64,000 nt of DNA from Planctomycetota bacterium. GTDB lineage: Bacteria > Planctomycetota > UBA1135 > JACQFD01. Of the stretch, positions 1 to 9,072 are shown one piece after another (position 1 is the first letter of the stretch; each line of letters begins with the position of its first letter). The translations under genes were made by a program, and so were the position numbers. The stretch is taken from positions 100,074 through 164,073 of the forward strand of contig JACQFD010000011.1 of NCBI GenBank assembly GCA_016200225.1, given 5' to 3'. Below the pieces are notes generated by a model. The model was given only the letters and a program-made list of their open reading frames with translations, was not told the DNA's origin and made no database searches.

Positions 1-971
1 GCGCGGCTCGCCGCCAATTCGTCGTCGGCCTGCTCGCGCGTCTGCGGGGGCGCGACGAGGGGGCGATCGTTAAAGATCACGCGGTCCTGGTCAAGAACAT
101 AACGATCGCCGTCGGCGAGGATATGTAGTTTAATATTCGAGGCGCGCCCGAAATCGCCGGCGGCGCCGGGCGCAATCTTAGTATCGTCGCCGCGGCGGAT
201 TATTGTAATCTGCCGGTCGCCGACGACTTCGAGCGTGCGCATTCCGTGCGGAAAAAACGCGGCGGTCGATTCGTCGACGCCGATGCCGATTTTCCTTTTC
301 GCGTCGATCGTAGCCGAGACCAATCTTAAGAATCGGCCGCGGCGCAGAAAATGTTGATCGAACAATACGCCGGGCACGAGTTCGAGGCCGCGTTCGACGT
401 CGCTCGTGCCGAGAACGGCGAGGTCGAGCCGCGATTTGCCGGTCAGCGCAAGATCGCCGAGGACTTCGCAGCCGGCGCTCGTGCCGCCGACCACGCCGCC
501 TTTCGCGAGCACATCGCGCACCGCGCGCTCCGCGGGGGTGCCGCGCAACGCTTCCAATATTTTCTTCTGATCGCCTCCCGGAAAATAAACAATATTCGCG
601 TCGCGGATCCTTTCTAATAATTCACTTTTCTCCGCGTCGTCGCGGTGGAAATAGATCCAATCCACGTTTTTTGCGCCGCATTCGCGAAAGCGTATTTGTG
701 TCTTCGAACCGGCGGTGTCGGGTTCGGAAGTCGCGAGCGGTAATATTAAAACTTTCGGTTCGCGCCGCCCCGACATTTCGAGGATGCGCCGGTAGATTTT
801 GTCGGGGAGCGCGCCGCCGCCGACGGCCACGACGCCGCCGGCCTGCGGACGCGACGTCCATTCCGATTCGGCGGGCGGCGTAGCCGGCAGCGATGCGGGA
901 GGGACGGCGGGATCCTGACGCGCGGCCGCCGCCGCGATTGTTAAATAAATAAAAACCGCGGCGGCGCGCAT
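1..971 (-). CDS. Cyanophycinase-like S51 peptidase (3' end beyond window)
   Basis: I translated this minus-strand frame by hand; it stays open to the left edge, so the C-terminus is missing. The protein starts with a hydrophobic Ala-rich leader (about residues 1-18), so it is probably exported. GTSAG at about 163-167 is the Ser nucleophile elbow of peptidase family S51, preceded by VVAVGGGALPD (about 47-57) and YFPGGDQ (about 129-135), both typical of cyanophycinase. Family members cleave cyanophycin or beta-aspartyl dipeptides. The start lies 7 nt after the stop of the M28 peptidase gene, so the two are probably one peptide-degrading operon. Exact substrate unknown. Confidence 0.85.
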   Translation of the reverse strand, partial: MRAAAVFIYLTIAAAAARQDPAVPPASLPATPPAESEWTSRPQAGGVVAVGGGALPDKIYRRILEMSGRREPKVLILPLATSEPDTAGSKTQIRFRECGAKNVDWIYFHRDDAEKSELLERIRDANIVYFPGGDQKKILEALRGTPAERAVRDVLAKGGVVGGTSAGCEVLGDLALTGKSRLDLAVLGTSDVERGLELVPGVLFDQHFLRRGRFLRLVSATIDAKRKIGIGVDESTAAFFPHGMRTLEVVGDRQITIIRRGDDTKIAPGAAGDFGRASNIKLHILADGDRYVLDQDRVIFNDRPLVAPPQTREQADDELAASR

Positions 972-978
972 GATGACG

Positions 979-2748
979 TTACCGCCGCGCCGCGATCGTT
1001 AGTTTAATTTTCTTCGTATCGCCCGCGCGCACGTATGCGACCTCGACTTCCTGCCCGGGCTTGACGCGGCCGAGCGCAATCGTCAGATCGTTAATATTAT
1101 CGATCTTGAATTCGCCGACTTGTATCAAAATATCCTTCGCGAGCAGTCCGGCCTTTTCGGCGGGCGAGCCCTTGCTCGTTCCCGAAAGCAGAACGCCTTT
1201 GATGTCGTCGGTCCCATATTCTGGAATCGTGCCGAGCCACGCGCGCAGACCCGTCTCGGCGCCCTTCTCGTTGCCCGGCGTCGCGGCGGGCGAGGGCTCC
1301 ATTGGTAAATTTGCCCACGTGATTGGTTTCGGCTCGAGATCGAAATGCCACAATATTTTTTCGGATAGATCGGCGATCTCGGCCATCGTTCCGAATTCTA
1401 TCTTATCGACGGTATCCGTCGGTTTATGATAATCGGAGTGCGTTCCGGTGAAGAAAAACAGCGCCGGTTTCGACGCTACAATAAACGAACGGTGATCGGA
1501 ACTCCCGCCGAGCGTCGTTAATGTTTTTGCGACCGACAGCGAAAGGGGGTTTTGTAATTTAGCATTCTCGCCCTCGACGACGCCCTCGAATTCGGGCGAC
1601 GATCCCGAGCCCATGATGGTTAATTTACGTTCCTTCGAGCGGCCGACCATGTCGAAATTAAGATTGGCGGCGATGCGCTCCATCGGCTGCGTCGGATGTT
1701 TAACAAAATAATCGGATCCGAGCAGTCCCATTTCCTCGGCGCCCCATGTTACAAAAAGAATCGAACGCTTCAATTCGGCGCGGCGCGCGGCGAAACGGCG
1801 CGCGAGTTCGAGCACCATCGTCGTACCCGAGGCATTGTCGTCCGCGCCGTGGTGGATCGCGCGCACGCCGGGCGCGAGCGAATCGGAGCCGCCCCAGCCA
1901 AGATGATCATAATGTCCGCCGATAACAATAATATCGGCCTTCGGATCGGGCGCGGCGAGCAGACCGATCACGTTTTGCGTTTTTCGCTCGACGTGTTCGA
2001 CGCCGGGATCGATCGCGATCTCGTTTTTGATAGCTAATAATTTCGGAAGCGCGTCGCCGAGCGCGTCGCTGTCCACGGCATAAACAATCGGCAGACCCGC
2101 GTCGTGGCTCTCGCCCGACTCGGGTTGAATATCTTTTTCCGATCGAACAATACAAATAAGTCCCTTCGCTCCATGCTGTTTCACGCTGAACGCGAGCGTG
2201 CGCAACCCCGAACCGAAACCGTGGGGATTGGCGGCGGCGCCTTCGGGCGCGACCGTCATGCGCGCGATCGCGATTTTGGATCCGGACTGTTTCCAAGCAT
2301 CCTTTTCAAATTGTTCGGCGCTCGCGTCGCCGACATCGACGAGCCGCCCGGCCGCGGACTCGACGCTCGACGCGAGGGTCGGAACCAATGTTATATTTTT
2401 CAATTCTTTCAACAACGGCGCGTCGGCGGCGTCCTTCGTTTGAATCGATTGCGCGACCGACTTGTTTTCGACGACGCGCCGCGCGGGCGGCAATTTGAAT
2501 ATTTGATAATAACTCCCGCCGTCGCCGCCCGGCGCGAGCCCCATATCTGTAAATTGTTTTTGAACGAACGCGGCGGCGCGGTTCGCGTTTTCGGTGCCGG
2601 CTTCGCGGCCCTGCAGTTCGTCGGATGCTAAATATGTGAGATCGGCGCGCATGCGCTCGGCGGCGGCGCGGCTGTCGGTCGCGGGGGCGCGCCCCTGCAT
2701 CGCGGCGAGCGCGAGCGCGGCGGGGGCCAGAATCGTTAATTTTGACAT
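979..2748 (-). CDS. Exported M28 zinc aminopeptidase with PA and PDZ domains
   Basis: Predicted secreted metallo-aminopeptidase of family M28, releasing N-terminal residues from peptides outside the cytoplasm. Zinc-site motifs are visible in order: GGHYDH (about 278-283), GADDNASG (301-308), WGAEEMG (335-341), NFDMVGR (364-370) and HSDYHKPTD (437-445). A PA-type insert precedes the catalytic part and a PDZ domain (about 500-585) closes the protein. I chose the ATG at 2748, which gives a clean signal peptide (MSKLTILAPAALALAAMQG); an ATG at 2775 is also possible. Longer in-frame starts would run into the divergent gene. Co-directional with the cyanophycinase gene 7 nt downstream. Confidence 0.88.
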   Translation of the reverse strand: MSKLTILAPAALALAAMQGRAPATDSRAAAERMRADLTYLASDELQGREAGTENANRAAAFVQKQFTDMGLAPGGDGGSYYQIFKLPPARRVVENKSVAQSIQTKDAADAPLLKELKNITLVPTLASSVESAAGRLVDVGDASAEQFEKDAWKQSGSKIAIARMTVAPEGAAANPHGFGSGLRTLAFSVKQHGAKGLICIVRSEKDIQPESGESHDAGLPIVYAVDSDALGDALPKLLAIKNEIAIDPGVEHVERKTQNVIGLLAAPDPKADIIVIGGHYDHLGWGGSDSLAPGVRAIHHGADDNASGTTMVLELARRFAARRAELKRSILFVTWGAEEMGLLGSDYFVKHPTQPMERIAANLNFDMVGRSKERKLTIMGSGSSPEFEGVVEGENAKLQNPLSLSVAKTLTTLGGSSDHRSFIVASKPALFFFTGTHSDYHKPTDTVDKIEFGTMAEIADLSEKILWHFDLEPKPITWANLPMEPSPAATPGNEKGAETGLRAWLGTIPEYGTDDIKGVLLSGTSKGSPAEKAGLLAKDILIQVGEFKIDNINDLTIALGRVKPGQEVEVAYVRAGDTKKIKLTIAARR

Positions 2749-2827
2749 TGCGTGGTGCGAGCGGAGAAATTCCATGGATGTCACTTTACGTTCTTTTTGT
2801 TGCGATCGGCGCGGCGATTCCGATGAT

Positions 2828-5335
2828 ATGCGTGTGCATCGCGCCGCCGACCGCCTCGCCCTCTGGCTTCTCGCCGTCTTGGCGATCCTTGCCATCGGCC
2901 CGTCCTTGATTCCGGGCAAGGCGTTCGTCGCCGTGCACACGTCGACGCGCCGCCCTTTCGATACGGGGTTGACCTCCGAGATCCTGAAGAGCACCCAATC
3001 GCGCGGGAATTTCGAGACAGGCGATCAGTTGTTTCAAGTGCTGCCGGAGCGGCGCGCGTTCAACGACGCGATCGCGCGGGGGCAGTGGCCGATCTGGTGG
3101 CCCGAAAACGGCGGCGGGATTTCGCTCCTCGGCGCGCCCGGCGCCGAATTGTTAGAACCGCGCGCGCTGATTCTTAGTTTTATATTCGGGCCGGTCGGCG
3201 CGCTCGGCGTGCAGGCGGCGCTCGCGATCTTTACACTTGCGGCGCTCTCGTATTGGTGGTTTCGGCTGCGCGACTACAGTTCATGGGCGGCCGCGACCGG
3301 CGCGATCGTATTCGCGCTCGGCGGGGCGCTGACGAGCAATTTATATTATATTTGCAAAGTCGATTCGATGATCGTGCTGCCGGGCGCGCTCGTCGCGATC
3401 GAATTGTGGTATAAGAACCGGCGCGGACTCTGCGTCGCCGTCGCCGCGCTCTCGGCGGCGGATTCGATGCTCGCGAGTTTTCCTCAAAACACAGCGCTGT
3501 GCGTTTATTGCATATTTATATGGATCGGTTTCCGTATTTATGAGAATCGCGCGGCCGGCGCGCGCCCGAATCTTAAATTCATATTGTTTTTGATACTTTC
3601 GATCGGCGCCGGTTTCGCCGTCGGAGCCGTGCACCTGCTGCCGGTCGCCGAATGGGCGCGCGAGGCGCAGCGCGGCGCGTCGCTCGGTGGACAGGGATTT
3701 CGCGCCGGTCCGGCGAACTGGCTTTCGATGTTCGCGCCGCTCGCGATCGGCGATCCGACGATCGATTGGTCGGATACTTATAAAAATCCAGTCATCTGGA
3801 TTCTCGAATCTTTACAATCGCCCGGCGGACGCGGATACAGTTTTACCGAAACGACGATATATGCCGGGCTCGGAGCGATTCCGTTGATCGCCGCGGGACT
3901 CTTCCGCGGAAAACGCGCGATCGCGCCGTCGGTTTTATTGTTATTTTGCCTCGGCGTATCCGCGGGGACGCCGCTCGCGCTGCTCCCCGGCGTCAGCGTG
4001 AGCGCGCCGTCGCGCGCGCTCGCGGGAGCGGGCTTTTTCTTTGCATGGCTCGCGGCCGACGGTTACGACGCGATCGTTCGGGAACGCCGCGCGCGCGCCG
4101 CGTTTTTCGCGGGAATACTATTATTATTCGCGGTTTCGTCGCATTCGATATATTTACAATCCGACGCCGGTCCGTCGCCGGAATCGATCGCCGACGCCGC
4201 GTTCGAACGCTGGAGTTCGGCGGAAAAGGCCGCGTCGCGCCCGGCGCCGGCGGCGAAGGAATTACAAAAACTCGAGTTGCGGTGGAACGACGGCGTCAAG
4301 CCCGAATTATTATATTTAGGAATCGCTTCGCTCGTCGCGGCGGCCGCGGCGTCGCTCGCCGCCGGCGCGGCGAACGGCAGGCGGCTGCTGACGCTCGTCA
4401 CGGCGGCGGATTTATTATTATTAACGATCCGAATTCTCCCCGCCCAGGATCGCAACAGTTTCCTGCCGGAAACGCCTGCCGTGCGCGAAGTGCGGCGCGC
4501 GGCGGGCGCGGGCCGCGTGGCGCGCATCGCGACCGGGGAGCGCGCGATCGAGGGCGATTGGGAAATGTTTCAAGCGTCGATTCCCGCGTGGTTCGGGATC
4601 GCGGACGTTTCCTGTTATGTAATATTTCCGAACGCGAATCAGATCAATGTCGCGGGCGCGTTCGCGCCGACGTCGGTATTGTATCAAACGTATTTAGGCG
4701 CGTTTCCGCGAAGCGTAACAAAAACCGCGCTGCCGGAATTGTTCGGAATCTCCGTGTGGCTTTGCCGCGAACGGCTCGACGATCCGTCGCTCGAGGCGGT
4801 GATCGACCGCGCGGGAAGTCCCGAATTTCACGTTCCCGGATTCCACGCTTATAAACGAAAAAACGCGCTCGGCCGCGCGTGGATTGCGCCCGTCGGGCGC
4901 GTCGTGCGCGGCGACGCGGAAATGAAACGACAAATATTGGATGGAAAGTTCGACCCCGCGAAAACGGCGCTGCTCGAAAGCGAACAGTTTACAAAAGAGC
5001 AGGAATTGTTAGGCTCCGAATTCGCGGGAGGCGGAACTGTTGAAATTGACGACATTTCGCCGCGCGAGGTGCGCGCGCGCGTCCGCGGCACGCGCGGGGG
5101 ATTTCTCGTCGAGGCGGCGCCCGACTGTCCCGGCTGGAGCGCGACGCTCGACGGTTTTCCGGTCGAATTATATCATGCAAACCGCTACGGCCGCGCCGTC
5201 TGGGTGCCCGAGGGCGATCACGAGGTGATTTTTACATATATGTCGCGCGCGTTCGTTTACGGCGGAATCGTTAGCCTTCTCGCGCTGCTCGCGATTCCGT
5301 TCCTGGCGATCCGCGCGGCGCGGACGGAGAGTTAA
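2828..5335 (+). CDS. YfhO-like polytopic membrane protein
   Basis: About 835 residues with an N-terminal transmembrane helix (LALWLLAVLAILAIG), many further membrane segments in the first two-thirds, a soluble segment of roughly 250 residues after about residue 500, and a last helix near the C-terminus. The order (membrane half, extracytoplasmic beta-rich domain, C-terminal helix) and the ending, with phrases like CPGWSATLDG followed by GDHEVIFTY, match the YfhO family. In Gram-positives YfhO is linked to glycosylation of lipoteichoic acid; here the substrate is unknown. The ATG at 2828 directly precedes the membrane helix; the ATG at 2774 is an alternative. Divergent from the M28 gene; WalJ-like gene follows after 8 nt. 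Confidence 0.8.
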   Translation: MRVHRAADRLALWLLAVLAILAIGPSLIPGKAFVAVHTSTRRPFDTGLTSEILKSTQSRGNFETGDQLFQVLPERRAFNDAIARGQWPIWWPENGGGISLLGAPGAELLEPRALILSFIFGPVGALGVQAALAIFTLAALSYWWFRLRDYSSWAAATGAIVFALGGALTSNLYYICKVDSMIVLPGALVAIELWYKNRRGLCVAVAALSAADSMLASFPQNTALCVYCIFIWIGFRIYENRAAGARPNLKFILFLILSIGAGFAVGAVHLLPVAEWAREAQRGASLGGQGFRAGPANWLSMFAPLAIGDPTIDWSDTYKNPVIWILESLQSPGGRGYSFTETTIYAGLGAIPLIAAGLFRGKRAIAPSVLLLFCLGVSAGTPLALLPGVSVSAPSRALAGAGFFFAWLAADGYDAIVRERRARAAFFAGILLLFAVSSHSIYLQSDAGPSPESIADAAFERWSSAEKAASRPAPAAKELQKLELRWNDGVKPELLYLGIASLVAAAAASLAAGAANGRRLLTLVTAADLLLLTIRILPAQDRNSFLPETPAVREVRRAAGAGRVARIATGERAIEGDWEMFQASIPAWFGIADVSCYVIFPNANQINVAGAFAPTSVLYQTYLGAFPRSVTKTALPELFGISVWLCRERLDDPSLEAVIDRAGSPEFHVPGFHAYKRKNALGRAWIAPVGRVVRGDAEMKRQILDGKFDPAKTALLESEQFTKEQELLGSEFAGGGTVEIDDISPREVRARVRGTRGGFLVEAAPDCPGWSATLDGFPVELYHANRYGRAVWVPEGDHEVIFTYMSRAFVYGGIVSLLALLAIPFLAIRAARTES

Positions 5336-5343
5336 TATATTCA

Positions 5344-6114
5344 ATGCGATTGCAAACACTGGGTTCCGGATCGAGCGGCAACTGTACACTTGTGCAATCC
5401 GGCGGGGCGTCCATGCTCGTCGACGCGGGATTGTCGATGGAAAAGATCGAGAACGGCCTTGCCGCCGCGGACGTCGCGCCGGAATCGCTGCGCGGAATTG
5501 TTATTACACATACGCACGGCGATCACCTCGGCTGCGCCGTGAAAATGTCGCGGCATCATAAATTAAAAATTTTCGCCAGCGACTCCGCCGCCCGCGCCAA
5601 CGCGGTCCTCGCGCGCGCGAAACGCCTCGAAACCTTCGCGCCCGGCGCGACATTGACAATCGGTCCGTTCGAAGTCGATACAATTGCAATCTCGCACGAC
5701 GCGCCGGGAACCGTAGCCTGCATGATCCGCGCGGAAAATAAACAATTCGGCATCGCCACCGATCTCGGTCGCACCTGCGCGGCGCTCGAGCGTGCGCTCG
5801 CCGCCTGCGACGCGTTTTTGATAGAATTTAATCATGACGAAGCGATGCTCCGCGACGGCATGTATCCGTGGCGCTTGAAACGCCGCGTTCTTTCTGAGGA
5901 AGGACACATTAGTAACGATCAAGCCGCCGCGATTCTTTCGAAATGCGTTTCGCCGCGCACCCGGCACGTGCTGCTCGCGCATTTGTCCGAAAAGAATAAC
6001 AATCCCACGCTGGCCCTCGAATCCGCGCGCGGAGTATTAGAAAAATCCGGTATTGTGAATATTAAAGTGGAGGCCGCGCCGCGCGCGGAGCCGGGGGCGG
6101 CCGTGGAGGTGTAA
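5344..6114 (+). CDS. WalJ/YycJ-like metallo-beta-lactamase-fold hydrolase
   Basis: 256-residue metallo-hydrolase. The HTHGDH motif at 56-61 is the HxHxDH dinuclear-metal site, and the opening MRLQTLGSGSSGNCT is typical of the YycJ/WalJ (VicX) group, which includes 5'-3' DNA exonucleases tied to mismatch repair. Further family features are SHDAPGTVAC, the IATDLG strand and HISNDQAA near the C-terminus, with a final HLSEKNN motif. Length fits the family (about 260). It starts 8 nt after the YfhO-like gene, probably in the same transcript, with an AT-rich spacer and no Shine-Dalgarno sequence. Family assignment is firm; the cellular role is by homology only. Confidence 0.88.
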   Translation: MRLQTLGSGSSGNCTLVQSGGASMLVDAGLSMEKIENGLAAADVAPESLRGIVITHTHGDHLGCAVKMSRHHKLKIFASDSAARANAVLARAKRLETFAPGATLTIGPFEVDTIAISHDAPGTVACMIRAENKQFGIATDLGRTCAALERALAACDAFLIEFNHDEAMLRDGMYPWRLKRRVLSEEGHISNDQAAAILSKCVSPRTRHVLLAHLSEKNNNPTLALESARGVLEKSGIVNIKVEAAPRAEPGAAVEV

Positions 6115-6156
6115 TTTAGTGTTCGTCGTCCCGACACGAGAGCGTTCGACGTTTGT

Positions 6157-7407
6157 TTAATTTAATTTTTGCAGCTCTGCTTTCACCATGCGAACAGCTC
6201 CCGGAGCACAGGCGGGGAGATCGACCGGTTGGTCAGCGTAACCCTTCGCATGAATCTGTCCGGAGACATGCGCGGCGGGAAAGTTTCCAATCGTGCCGCC
6301 GGACTGGCGCGGAAATGCATCTTTCCAGAGATAGCGACCGAAGGAGTCGCGATCTTCCCTGAATTCGAATTCATAATCGTTAACGATTTCGCGCGTCGAC
6401 GCGTCGGTGATATCAAATGCGAGACGGCATTGATCTTTGTATTGTAATATTAACTTGATGAGTTGTCCGTGGGGTTCGATGTGATCGATCGTTTGCGATT
6501 GATACTCATCTCCTCCTGCTTCCAAGAAGCAAGGGCCCTCCGGAAGATGTGTAAATACGCAATGGTATTGATCATGCGCGGCGCGAATGTCGGGTTGATA
6601 ATATTTACCATCGGATCCGCGAATCTGGATCGTGTAATCTTTAAAATAATTTTCCTGGCCGCGGAATTGAACAAGAATCGAATGTTGATTCTTGCGGGAC
6701 GGCGATTTTGAATGAATGGATCGATCTCCTCCCCGGCGACGATTTCGAGCGGCCCGAGTTCTTCCGATCCTTCGAGCGTAATTAAACGTAAATTAAACGT
6801 TCCGACCGGCAGCCCGTCAAGTTTATAATTACCATTCGAATCGACGGTCGCGTGAAAACTCCAGCGATCGAATGGGCGGCTTGGATTCGGATGTGTCTCG
6901 ACAATCGGATGCGCCTCGATTTGAGCCCACGACCAGAGTTCGCGAAAGAGCGGTGGTCCATCCGATCCATATACAGTTCCGCGGACATCTCCGCCTTCCG
7001 GTAAGATTACGTCCGACTCGAGGCAACCTTGCAATTCATCATTAATATAATTGGACGTTGCCCCATAGACCGAGACTTCACCGAGCGCGAATGATTTCTT
7101 TCGGGCGCGAAGAGTTACCCAACAATTCACGAGGTCGTTCATGGGAGATCGTATTGAAAATCGACCGTCACCGTCCGTTCGCGCGTTTGTTTGCGCGGTC
7201 GTAATCGTATCATCGTCCTCTTCGCGCTCGGCTCGCAGCGTCACCTCCACGCCGTCGATCGGCTGGTGGTTCGCGCCGACGAATCGTCCGCTGAATTGTA
7301 GCGTCTTTGCGTGGGTCGTCGCGATGCTTTTCGCCCTGGATGTCGATCCGCGACTCGCATCCCGAATTCGATAACGCAATTATAAATATCATAATCGCGC
7401 GGCCCAT
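6157..7407 (-). pseudogene. Broken lipoprotein gene with carboxypeptidase-regulatory-like domains
   Basis: Three reading frames must be joined to recover one protein. An ATG at 7407 encodes a short hydrophobic leader ending in a Cys (IFIIALSNSGC), suggesting a lipoprotein with a poor lipobox. Between about 7370 and 7305 the frame changes, after which a second frame carries FSGRFVGANHQPIDGVEVTL and GNYKLDGLPVGTFNLRL, typical of Ig-like carboxypeptidase-regulatory domains. Near 6680 the frame shifts again: the downstream frame reads ILVQFRGQENYFKDYTIQI and continues to the stop at 6157. The two shifts return to the first frame. Either a pseudogene or two indel errors. It converges with the WalJ-like gene and resembles the lipoprotein at 62709. 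Confidence 0.7.
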
Positions 7408-7511
7408 GGACGAGCGAAAGGGAATTCGCATGGCATCGCGCACTACGTCGCGCGGCCGTCAAATGTTTCGACGCACTTCCGTCCGTTAAGACCGGATGGC
7501 ACAATGGTGCG

Positions 7512-8204
7512 ATGCTTTCAAACCGAGTACTTCTTTCGATTGCCGGCGCGTGCGCGATTTTGACAATATCTTCCTGCAAATCCGGCGGCGCTGCCGCGGA
7601 CGCGACGGGCGAGGCCGGTTTTCATCCAATTTTCAACGGTCGCGACCTCGACGGATGGGTGTATGGAACGCAGGGGGGCAAACCCGACAAGGCGGGCGCC
7701 GGCTACCGCGTTCGCGACGGAGCGATCTATTGTACAGTTGCCGACGGCGGCAATTTGTATACGGAAAAGGAATATGACAATTTTATTCTTAAATTTGAGT
7801 TTCGGTTGACGCCGAACGCGAACAACGGCATCGGTATACGCGCCCCGCTCGAAGGCGACGCGGCGTATGTCGGCATGGAGATTCAGGTTCTCGATGACAG
7901 CGGTTCCGAATATAAGAATTTGCAACCGTGGCAATTCCACGGTTCTATCTATAATGTTGTCGCCGCCCGCCTCGGCACGCAAAAACCCGTGGGCGAGTGG
8001 AACTCCGAGGAGATTTCAGCCGACGGGCGCCGCATTCGCGTGTTCGTAAACGATCGGCCGGTCGTCGACGCCAATCTCGACGATGTTAAGGATCCGGAAA
8101 CGTTAAAAAAGCATCCCGGTCTCGCCCGCAATACCGGCCGCATCGGATTCCTGGGCCACGGCGCGCGGGTGGAATTCCGGAATCTGAGGATTAAGGAATT
8201 GTAA
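7512..8204 (+). CDS. DUF1080 lipoprotein, 3-keto-disaccharide hydrolase family
   Basis: 230 residues. A lipoprotein signal ends at Cys22 (LTISSC). The mature part opens with FHPIFNGRDLDGW, the family signature of DUF1080, followed by a concanavalin-like beta sandwich: FEFRLTPNANNGIGIRAP, MEIQVLDDSG, GEWNSEEI and a final RIGFLGHGARVEFRNLRIK. Characterised relatives hydrolyse 3-keto-glycosides in the periplasm after an oxidoreductase has made the keto group. The neighbouring Tat-exported Gfo/Idh/MocA genes would provide that step. It converges with a second DUF1080 gene only 2 nt away. Family clear, substrate unknown. Confidence 0.88.
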   Translation: MLSNRVLLSIAGACAILTISSCKSGGAAADATGEAGFHPIFNGRDLDGWVYGTQGGKPDKAGAGYRVRDGAIYCTVADGGNLYTEKEYDNFILKFEFRLTPNANNGIGIRAPLEGDAAYVGMEIQVLDDSGSEYKNLQPWQFHGSIYNVVAARLGTQKPVGEWNSEEISADGRRIRVFVNDRPVVDANLDDVKDPETLKKHPGLARNTGRIGFLGHGARVEFRNLRIKEL

Positions 8205-8206
8205 AG

Positions 8207-8923
8207 TTACCGGTTGCGCGGAATTTCCTTAATATATATATTCTTAAACCAGAGCCGGTCGCCGTGATTCTGCAATTCGACGGGGCCGGCGTCGTACACG
8301 GGAATGGACTTATCCCAATAATTTTCGAGGGGCGTGTGGTCGACGACGAGCTTGTCGTTCAGCCAAACGGTTACATTTTCGCCGATCATGATAATCCTGA
8401 AAGTATTCCATTCGCCGGGCGGATGGTCGGCGACGACGAGCGGATCCTTCGGATGTTTTGCATTATTGTATAATCCACCGGAGCCGATCGGATTGTCCCA
8501 GATTTGAACCTGCGGAGTTCCGCGAAGGTAAATTCCGCTGTCGCCTCCTTTATTAATTTTCCAATCGACGAACAATTCGAAATCTTGATAATCGCGCCCG
8601 GTCGCGAGGCTTTCGCCGTGGCCGTCGAACTCGAGCACGCCGTCGGCGTTCCGCCAGTGCGCGCGCATCTTTTCGTCCGCCGCCGCCTGCGCGGTCGCGA
8701 GTTCGGCGGGGGACATCTTCATCCGCTTGTTGATTTCGATCAGACCGCGCCAGCCGGCAAGTTCGTGGCCGTTCACTAAATTAGTAAATCCGGGGTGGAG
8801 GCCCGAACCGGCCGCCGCGCCGGTATCGTCGGACTTACAAATCATGCAGCAGCCGGACAACACCGCCGACAGGGAAAGCGGCAGGATCGTTAATAAATTG
8901 TAGTTGGGAACGCGTCGCGCCAT
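8207..8923 (-). CDS. DUF1080 lipoprotein, second paralogue
   Basis: About 238 residues. The ATG at 8923 gives a lipoprotein signal peptide ending in VLSGC (Cys25); a longer in-frame extension to 9124 is Arg/Ser-rich and runs through tandem repeats, so I rejected it. The mature domain has FTNLVNGHELAGWRG, DFELFVDWKINKGGDSGIYL, QVQIWDNP, GEWNTFRI and a closing PVELQNHGDRLWFKNIYI, all typical DUF1080 sandwich strands. This is the longer, more common form of the family, with an insert predicting contact with a sugar. Read towards the first DUF1080 gene with a 2-nt gap. Probably part of the same exported keto-sugar pathway. Confidence 0.88.
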   Translation of the reverse strand: MARRVPNYNLLTILPLSLSAVLSGCCMICKSDDTGAAAGSGLHPGFTNLVNGHELAGWRGLIEINKRMKMSPAELATAQAAADEKMRAHWRNADGVLEFDGHGESLATGRDYQDFELFVDWKINKGGDSGIYLRGTPQVQIWDNPIGSGGLYNNAKHPKDPLVVADHPPGEWNTFRIIMIGENVTVWLNDKLVVDHTPLENYWDKSIPVYDAGPVELQNHGDRLWFKNIYIKEIPRNR

Positions 8924-8950
8924 GGGTTCCAGCTTAGCGTGGTGCGCACT

Positions 8951-9041
8951 CCGTTCGAGCTTCGATCGCGCGTTCGACTTTCGATCATGAAGTTCGACTC
9001 TCGAGCGTGAGTTCGACTCTCGATCATTCGTTCGAGAACGG
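8951..9041. repeat. Tandem repeat of about 20 bp, about 4.5 copies
   Basis: Copies begin at about 8951, 8971, 8991, 9011 and 9029 around the core GTTCGACTCTCGATCAT, with small differences between copies. The array fills the short space between the divergent DUF1080 (start 8923) and FGE-like (start 9073) genes. The spacing is close to two helical turns, so a bound protein would sit on one face of the DNA. A regulatory role is inference. Confidence 0.75.
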
Positions 9042-9072
9042 ATTCTGGCGGGGGGCCGACGTTTGTCGCAGG

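Noticed and set aside
3946..4854. Long Arg-rich open frame inside the YfhO-like gene
   Set aside because: High-GC shadow frame with no domain or membrane pattern; the other frame has a clear family match.
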